From assembly GCA_021604585.1 (NCBI GenBank), contig BQJG01000048.1:1-27514 (forward strand): a DNA stretch of 27,514 bases, written 5' to 3'. Below, in pieces: positions 22,696-27,514 of this stretch. This DNA comes from Hyphococcus sp. (GTDB taxonomy: Bacteria > Pseudomonadota > Alphaproteobacteria > Caulobacterales > Parvularculaceae). The notes under the pieces were generated by a model, which worked only from the letters and a program-made list of their open reading frames with translations, did no database searches and was not told where the DNA came from. The stretch's first letter is position 1. Each line of letters begins with the position of its first letter. Position numbers and translations under genes: made by a program.

Positions 22696-24750
22696 GTGAA
22701 ACTTAAACTTTTGACTTCAATCGCGGCCTCCGCATTGCTGGCTTCTGCCGGCGCTGCATGGGCGCAGCCGACCGAGGCCGGTCCCGGCGCTCAGGAATCG
22801 GGCAATGGCGACCAGTCGACAGATGACGATGTTGTTGATGCTGATATTCTCAGCAACAACCTCAACGGCAACAACAGCGATAACGACAGCTCGAACAATT
22901 CGGACAATTCGACGAATGACTCGAACAATTCGGAAGATGATAACTCGACCGACACTGACGTTGACGCGTTTACCGGTGATGACAGCGACGTGCTGGACAT
23001 CGATGATTCGGGCAACACGGATAATTCGAACAATTCCGACAATTCGACCAATGATTCGGGCAATGCCGACGTCGACGCCTTCACAGGCTCCGATAGCGAC
23101 ATCAACGATGTTGACATTCAAGACAATGGCAACAACAGCTCGGACAATTCGAACAATTCGGATAACTCGAACAATTCCGACAACTCAGCTGACGTAGACG
23201 CCTTCACCGGCGATGACAGCGATGTTCTCGATGTTGACAACTCGGGTAACACGGACAACTCGAATAACTCCGATAATTCGAACAACTCCGATAACTCCAC
23301 TGACACTGATGTTGACGCCTTCACTGGCGACGACAGCGATGTTCTCGATATCGATAACTCCGGCAACACGGACAATTCGAACAACTCCGACAACTCGACT
23401 AACGACTCCGGCAATACGGATCTTGACGCGTTTTCGGGCGACGGTTCGGACAATGATGTCCTCGACGTTGACAATTCCGGCAACACCGACAACACGAATA
23501 ACTCCGACAACTCGAACAATTCGGACAACTCTACCGAAGCCTTCACTGGCGATGATAGCGATGTTCTCGATATCGATAATTCGGGCAACGACAATTCGGA
23601 CAATTCGGACAATTCGGACAATTCCGACAACTCCGACAATTCGACCAACGATTCGGGCAACTTTGACCTGGCCGTTGACGCTTCGGACAACTCGGACAAC
23701 TCCGATAATGTCGGCGCTGACAACCAGTCGTCCGCTGCGAATGACGGCTCGACAGCCATCACTACAACTGACAACTCCGACAATTCGGATAACTCGTCGG
23801 CTGACAATGGTTCGGCTAACAACGGCTCAACCACCGACAACTCCGACAACTCGACTGATGTCGAAGCCTTCACCGGCGACGGCTCTGACAATGACCTCCT
23901 TGATGTCGATATTCAGGATTCGGGCAACGACAACTCGTCGGCTGACAATGGTTCCGCCAACAATGGTTCGACCGTTGACAATTCCGATAACTCCGACAAT
24001 TCGGACAATTCGGATAACTCCGACAACTCGACCAACGACTCGGGCAACCTCGATCTGAACGTTTCCGACAACGGCAACGAGACGAACGAAGCCTCTGATG
24101 GATCGAACTCTGCTTCTGGCGGCTCGACCCAAACCAACACCAACGCAAACGTTGATGTTGCAGACAGCGGCAACACCACGACGGATGACGACGGTCTCGA
24201 CATTGACGGCGACGGTTCCGACAATGACGGCCTTGATCTCGACATCTCGAACTCGGGCAACACCGATAACTCGGACAACAACAACGCCGACAACGGCTCC
24301 GCCGTCGCTAACGACAGCGGCTCTGTTTCGGTCGACAACTCCGACAATTCGGACAACTCCGACAACTCCACTAATACGGATGTCGCAGTTGATGTTGACG
24401 TCGATATCGACAACTCCGACAACAACATGGCCGACAATGGCTCCGCAGTCGCTAACGACAGCGGTACGGTCAACGTCGACAACTCGGACAATTCGGTCAA
24501 CGACTCGAACAACTTCTCGCTCGAGTTGACGATCGGCGATGTTCAGTTGAATTCATCTGAACTGTCCGCATCTGTCTCTAGCGTGAACATCGGCAACCCT
24601 GCGTTCGATGGCTCGCTTGCGACAGGCAACATCAACAACCAGTCGATGTCAGACAACCGTGGTCTGACCATCAACAACTCAAACACTGGCGTTGGAAGCT
24701 TCTCTAACTCTCAGAGCATCAACGTAGGTACGGTTAACCTGCCTAACTAA
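22696..24750 (+). CDS. Exported hyperacidic Asp-Asn-Ser repeat protein, possible fibre or matrix subunit
   Basis: The 684-residue protein starts with a signal peptide (MKLKLLTSIAASALLASAG, ending AWA). The frame opens at GTG 22681, but GTG 22696 follows GGGAGA at good spacing and begins with the basic signal-peptide N-terminus. The mature chain is almost entirely Asp, Asn, Ser, Gly and Thr, with runs of DNS triplets. A longer unit of 37-41 residues, VDAFTGDDSDVLD-IDNSGNTDNS-NNSDNS, recurs about six times, with a diverged seventh. I see one Arg and no Lys, His or Cys after the signal. Residues from about 610 onward are non-repetitive and end in a tail related to two downstream proteins. Composition suggests a secreted, calcium- or water-binding fibre or matrix protein; function is inferred. 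Confidence 0.85.
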   Translation: MKLKLLTSIAASALLASAGAAWAQPTEAGPGAQESGNGDQSTDDDVVDADILSNNLNGNNSDNDSSNNSDNSTNDSNNSEDDNSTDTDVDAFTGDDSDVLDIDDSGNTDNSNNSDNSTNDSGNADVDAFTGSDSDINDVDIQDNGNNSSDNSNNSDNSNNSDNSADVDAFTGDDSDVLDVDNSGNTDNSNNSDNSNNSDNSTDTDVDAFTGDDSDVLDIDNSGNTDNSNNSDNSTNDSGNTDLDAFSGDGSDNDVLDVDNSGNTDNTNNSDNSNNSDNSTEAFTGDDSDVLDIDNSGNDNSDNSDNSDNSDNSDNSTNDSGNFDLAVDASDNSDNSDNVGADNQSSAANDGSTAITTTDNSDNSDNSSADNGSANNGSTTDNSDNSTDVEAFTGDGSDNDLLDVDIQDSGNDNSSADNGSANNGSTVDNSDNSDNSDNSDNSDNSTNDSGNLDLNVSDNGNETNEASDGSNSASGGSTQTNTNANVDVADSGNTTTDDDGLDIDGDGSDNDGLDLDISNSGNTDNSDNNNADNGSAVANDSGSVSVDNSDNSDNSDNSTNTDVAVDVDVDIDNSDNNMADNGSAVANDSGTVNVDNSDNSVNDSNNFSLELTIGDVQLNSSELSASVSSVNIGNPAFDGSLATGNINNQSMSDNRGLTINNSNTGVGSFSNSQSINVGTVNLPN
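22966..23920 (+). repeat. Tandem coding repeats of the AFTGDDSD unit
   Basis: The AFTG/AFSG words begin at 22966, 23077, 23200, 23317, 23428, 23539 and 23876, giving periods of 111, 123, 117, 111, 111 and 337 bases. Between them the DNA is built of short Asp-Asn-Ser codon triplets that vary mostly at third positions (AAC/AAT, TCG/TCC, GAC/GAT), so protein sequence is better conserved than DNA. Confidence 0.85.
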
Positions 24751-24764
24751 GCAGGCCCTGTTGG

Positions 24765-24792
24765 GGCGCCGCGAGGGTTTCCTCGCGGCGCC
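24765..24792 (+). terminator. Strong hairpin after the repeat-protein gene
   Basis: GGCGCCGCGAGG and CCTCGCGGCGCC form a perfect 12-bp stem with a GTTT loop, 14 bases past the stop codon, followed by TTAATAAAA. The weak T-run suggests partial termination or mRNA 3'-end protection. That would allow the repeat protein to be made in excess over downstream genes. Confidence 0.75.
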
Positions 24793-24919
24793 TTAATAAA
24801 AGATAACTAACGTCAAACAGAATCGATGCTATATTGCTAATATCAACTTCAGACGATTCTTTTGCCGGGCACACCGGTCAAGATTATCTAGCTAAGGTTG
24901 TGTTAGGGGGAATACGAAG

Positions 24920-25351
24920 ATGGGTATGAGTGCCTGGGGTTTCATCATTACGCCGGTATTGGCGGCGACCAACCCCAACATAGACGACGCGCAGCGCGAG
25001 TTGGACATCGCTGCTTACGCGCAAACCGTCCCACAGGAATCTCTGGATATTTTTGACGAGATGGCGTCGCTCGCCGGCGTCTCTGCTCTTGATGACGCTG
25101 AAATGTCTTCCGCTTCCGGCGGCGCCGGAATGGCGATCGACATCGCCAATCTCGGCGTGAATATCGCCGAAAACAACGGCAGCGTTAGCGGCGTTACAAC
25201 GACCAACTCTACCAGTGGCGATGTCTCTAACAACATCGTCTCTGACAATAGCGGCATTACGACGGTGTTTAACAACTCTGGCACCGGCGTTGTCATGCAG
25301 AGCATTGTCAATATGAACATCTATTTGCAAGGCGCGGCTCCCGGCCAGTAA
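24920..25351 (+). CDS. Small double-glycine-motif protein, candidate secreted subunit
   Basis: The 143-residue protein is not a family I recognise. It has a hydrophobic but uncharged N-terminus (MGMSAWGFIITPVLAA), an acidic helical propeptide-like stretch, then ALDDAEMSSASGG with GG at residues 67-68. This resembles the [LM]S-x-x-E-[LM]-x4-GG leader end recognised by C39 peptidases. The chain after GG (about 75 residues) is rich in Asn, Ser, Thr, Gly and Val, and ends in a tail shared with the repeat protein and the last protein of the cluster. GGGGGAAT lies upstream of ATG 24920, and the stop overlaps an ATG (TAATG) in the C39 frame. Whether it is exported by Sec is uncertain because the N-terminus lacks basic residues. 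Confidence 0.8.
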   Translation: MGMSAWGFIITPVLAATNPNIDDAQRELDIAAYAQTVPQESLDIFDEMASLAGVSALDDAEMSSASGGAGMAIDIANLGVNIAENNGSVSGVTTTNSTSGDVSNNIVSDNSGITTVFNNSGTGVVMQSIVNMNIYLQGAAPGQ

Positions 25352-25374
25352 TGGCGGGGCTTTTGGGGGAAGAC

Positions 25375-26133
25375 ATGAAATTCGATGATCGCAAATCCGG
25401 CATGTGGGCGCGAAGCCGCGTCACAGCCATGATCGCGATTTTAGCGTCTGTCTTTTCCATCGGCGTCGCTAAAGCTGGCGACATACAACTCTTCGTTGGC
25501 GGCGCTTCGCCGCGCATCAATGTTGTCAGCATGGCCGAACGCAAGTTCGGCACAGTCGTCAAGCAGCAATATGATTTTAGCTGCGGTTCTGCGGCGCTGG
25601 CGACGTTGCTAACCCATCATTATGGGCGCGAAACATCAGAGACGGATGCATTTCGTTCCATGTGGGATGTTGGCGACCATGAGCGCATTCGCGAGCTCGG
25701 CTTCTCGCTGCTTGAGATGAAACGCTATCTTGAAAGCGTCGGCTTGAAGGCTGACGGCTTTGTGCTGACGCTGGAGCGCATTGAGGAGATCGGCGTTCCT
25801 GGCATCGCCCTCGTCGATGTGCGCGGGTATAAGCATTTTGTTGTTATTAAAGGCATCACGGACGAGGTTGTACTGATCGGCGACCCGTCCGCAGGAGTAA
25901 TTTCGCTGCCGCGTAATGTATTTGAGCAGCGATGGGACGGAACGATTTTGTTTATTCGTTCCGACGTCACGCGCGGCAAAGCGAATTTTAATAAAATCGC
26001 TGACTGGCGTCTTGCGCCTTCCGCGCCACATGACAGAGCGCGCGATGACGAGCCGCTTCAATCGCTCTACATAAATCAGACGCGTCCTACTTATTCCGGG
26101 TTCACGATCAACACAGCGGTTGAGGTTCAATAA
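25375..26133 (+). CDS. Exported stand-alone C39-type cysteine peptidase (FapD-like)
   Basis: The 252-residue protein has a signal peptide (about 1-34, ending VAKA) and a C39 peptidase domain without any ABC-transporter part. The active site is visible: Gln64/65 and Cys70 in KQQYDFSCGSAA, His154 in GYKHFVVI and Asp170 in IGDPSAG. C39 domains cleave after Gly-Gly leaders, usually inside the cytoplasm as part of a transporter; here the enzyme should be periplasmic, as in FapD of Fap operons. ATG 25375 follows TTTTGGGGGA; an earlier ATG at 25351 overlaps the preceding stop but would mask the signal peptide. Both neighbours carry double-glycine motifs, making them likely substrates. Confidence 0.9.
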   Translation: MKFDDRKSGMWARSRVTAMIAILASVFSIGVAKAGDIQLFVGGASPRINVVSMAERKFGTVVKQQYDFSCGSAALATLLTHHYGRETSETDAFRSMWDVGDHERIRELGFSLLEMKRYLESVGLKADGFVLTLERIEEIGVPGIALVDVRGYKHFVVIKGITDEVVLIGDPSAGVISLPRNVFEQRWDGTILFIRSDVTRGKANFNKIADWRLAPSAPHDRARDDEPLQSLYINQTRPTYSGFTINTAVEVQ

Positions 26134-27284
26134 TGTTCTTCGTGAAATCCATCAGCCTTCTTGGTGCGGTAAGTCTGGCCTCTTTCAGTGCCGCTTCTGC
26201 GGGCGATATAAACGATGATCTATTCGGCGCCGGGCTTCTCGACCTTGAAGAGACGCCGATGTCGGCTGCGGAGCTTGGCGCCGCTAGGGGCGGGTTCAGC
26301 TTCGGCGGAATGAATTTTAATATCAGTGTTGATATCGCGCCGCTGCAAATCTCGCCGGTTCTTCCTAATGGCGTTTTCGGCGGTTCTGGCGGCCCGCTTC
26401 CAAATGGTGTTTTCAACGGCGCCGGACCTGGCAATTCTCATAACAGCAATGCCGGCGCCGGCAACTCAAATCAGGCTCAGCCATCGGCAAATAGTCAAGC
26501 GACACAAAACGCCGCCGCACCCTCTGCCGTGGCGGCAAGCAACACTCCAACTGTACCTGCGGGTGGAGCGGCATTGAGCGATGCGGCAGCTCAAGCGGCT
26601 TCATCGGCCGCCGCCGCGCCGGCGCCTGCCGACGTTCCAGCCTCGCCAGCGCCTGCTGCTGCGGCGACACCTGTTTCGCAGGTCAACAACAATGGTGCAA
26701 TCATCCCATCAGCGCCGCCCACTTCATCGTCGCCCGAGGCGCCGCAGGTGACAAGCGGCGCCACAAACTCGCTGGCGGTCACCGAGCTTTTAAACGACAA
26801 CCTATCCTTACCGGGATCGCAACCGCCTCCTCCTGAAGATGCGGTAGAGATTGTTGACGGTGTTTATTTTTCTCCTTCCACAGGGGAAACGTATAACCCC
26901 GGCGGCTTACCCATTGATGTTCAGGTGGTAGAAAACGGGGCAGGACAAAGCGGAAATTCGTCGCAGGACAATCCGCCAGTTTCGGCGCCGCCTAGCCAAA
27001 CCACGGCCACCAACTCATCGACAGACAAGGCCAAGGCGCCGTCTGATGATGCGAGCTTATCGGCGGTCTTGACGGAGATGACGGAACCGGAAGTCATTCG
27101 ACAGTCCGGTCCTGACGGTGTCACAACCATCGTGAACAATGCGCTCAATAATGTTCATCTGACCCAAAGTGTTCGGCTGAACGTTGAAGTCCAGAATTAC
27201 AGCTTTGTGACCGGACTGACACGCGCGACGAACATGACATCGCAAGCGGTAACGCAGAGCTTTTTCTTGCGCGGCTTGAACTAG
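26133..27284 (+). CDS. Exported double-glycine-motif protein with low-complexity linker
   Basis: The 383-residue protein is unrecognised. It has a Sec signal (MFFVKSISLLGAVSLASFSAASA), a short acidic propeptide, and PMSAAELGAARGG with GG at residues 53-54, which fits the C39 leader consensus. Next come FSFGGMNFNISVDIAP, two VLPNGVF/PLPNGVF copies, a long Ala/Pro/Ser/Asn/Gln-rich disordered region (about 100-330), and a conserved-looking end: GVTTIVNNALNNVHLTQSVRLNVEVQ. The ATG overlaps the C39 stop by one base (TAATG), so translation is coupled. The tail resembles those of the repeat protein and the small double-glycine protein. I infer a secreted minor subunit, adaptor or anchor. Confidence 0.82.
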   Translation: MFFVKSISLLGAVSLASFSAASAGDINDDLFGAGLLDLEETPMSAAELGAARGGFSFGGMNFNISVDIAPLQISPVLPNGVFGGSGGPLPNGVFNGAGPGNSHNSNAGAGNSNQAQPSANSQATQNAAAPSAVAASNTPTVPAGGAALSDAAAQAASSAAAAPAPADVPASPAPAAAATPVSQVNNNGAIIPSAPPTSSSPEAPQVTSGATNSLAVTELLNDNLSLPGSQPPPPEDAVEIVDGVYFSPSTGETYNPGGLPIDVQVVENGAGQSGNSSQDNPPVSAPPSQTTATNSSTDKAKAPSDDASLSAVLTEMTEPEVIRQSGPDGVTTIVNNALNNVHLTQSVRLNVEVQNYSFVTGLTRATNMTSQAVTQSFFLRGLN

Positions 27285-27375
27285 GGTCACGGCGCGCTCT
27301 CGTCAAAAAGCCAAATCATGATCGCTTTGAGCTTGAGGCGGTGCGACTACAATCAGGCTTGCATATCTCTTCCGC

Positions 27376-27395
27376 TTTACCCGCTAGCGGGTAAA
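27376..27395. repeat. Perfect 20-bp palindrome
   Basis: TTTACCCGCTAGCGGGTAAA reads identically on both strands, about 90 bp after the last cluster gene. It could be an operator, a short bidirectional terminator (10-bp arms, no loop, short T-run) or a protein-binding site. Only the symmetry is certain. Confidence 0.7.
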
Positions 27396-27514
27396 TGAGC
27401 ACCTGCACCAAGGTCGAGTCTGGCCGCGCGGTTTCTTTGCCGCCATACATGCCAGCCCAGCCAAAGGATAGGGCTGACGCCTAAGCGGATAAAATGGTGC
27501 CAGGAGAGGACCCT
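27377..27514 (-). CDS. Possible C-terminal end of a protein entering from the right edge
   Basis: One leftward frame is open from the window edge to a TAA at 27377, giving 45 residues. The stretch LGVSPILWLGWHVWRQRNRAARL looks like a membrane helix followed by a positive cytoplasmic end. The frame is short and could be open by chance. A second minus-strand frame with a 40-codon ATG ORF overlaps it but is less convincing. No family is recognised. Confidence 0.3.
   Translation of the reverse strand, partial: RVLSWHHFIRLGVSPILWLGWHVWRQRNRAARLDLGAGAHLPASG

Noticed and set aside
23118..23891. Minus-strand open frames of Ser/Glu/Leu repeats (also 23913-24512) and plus-strand Thr/Arg-rich frames inside the DNS-repeat gene
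   Set aside because: They are frame shadows of the short DNA repeat. The Asp-Asn-Ser frame alone has a signal peptide, ribosome binding site and promoter.
22990..24520. Short DNA repeats that could suggest a CRISPR array or non-coding satellite
   Set aside because: Repeat units have no constant length with unique spacers; they keep one reading frame for 684 codons with third-position variation.
22696..24750. RTX/calcium-binding toxin or type I secretion substrate
   Set aside because: No GGxGxDxUx nonapeptide series is seen, and there is a Sec signal peptide, which type I substrates lack.
24800..24919. Second sigma-54 promoter before the small double-glycine gene
   Set aside because: TTGC occurs at about 24833 but has no GG 12 bases upstream; no consensus match found.

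Overview
The window reads as chromosomal DNA of a GC-rich alphaproteobacterium, most likely marine and in or near Hyphomonadaceae/Parvularculaceae (inferred, no database used). Support comes from the DUF1476/ATP-synthase zeta-like gene, squalene-hopene cyclase, a diheme cytochrome c paired with a parallel beta-helix lipoprotein, split purS/purQ genes and alphaproteobacterial palindromic repeats. I saw no tRNA, rRNA, CRISPR array, insertion sequence or prophage.

Left part (1-8.3 kb): the 5' end of an acyl-CoA synthetase-like gene, an MBL-fold hydrolase of the sulfur dioxygenase type, divergent squalene-hopene cyclase (shc), then a leftward cluster of beta-helix lipoprotein, diheme cytochrome c lipoprotein and alpha/beta hydrolase. 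This cluster carries REP-like palindromes, one of them inside the cytochrome reading frame. A divergent Tat-type amidase follows.

Middle part (8.3-17.1 kb): a leftward purine cluster (purC, a hypothetical gene, purS, a small exported protein, purQ) interrupted by an exported M20 peptidase on the opposite strand. Then come rightward genes: DUF1476/zeta, a LysE-type exporter, a short-chain dehydrogenase, lemA, an Asp/Glu racemase and an M48 membrane protease. A bidirectional terminator closes this block.

Right part (17.1-27.3 kb) is the most unusual region and looks like one export/assembly system. The leftward genes are a membrane-anchored trypsin-like protease, a receiver-less sigma-54 enhancer-binding protein (EBP) and an outer-membrane beta-barrel protein with coiled coil and LysM domain. 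The rightward genes begin behind a consensus sigma-54 promoter with inverted repeats upstream. They encode a 684-residue, extremely acidic Asp-Asn-Ser repeat protein, a small protein with a double-glycine motif, an exported stand-alone C39 peptidase, and a larger exported protein with a second double-glycine motif. The three non-enzymatic products end in related tails of about 30 residues (Gly-hydrophobic-Thr, Asn-Asn, Gln-Ser). The set of barrel, periplasmic C39 peptidase and repeat-rich exported subunits recalls the Pseudomonas Fap functional-amyloid system, but subunit sequences, double-glycine motifs and regulation differ. My reading is a Fap-like, sigma-54-controlled surface fibre or matrix system in which C39 trims secreted subunits. 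That function is inference; genes and motifs are directly visible.
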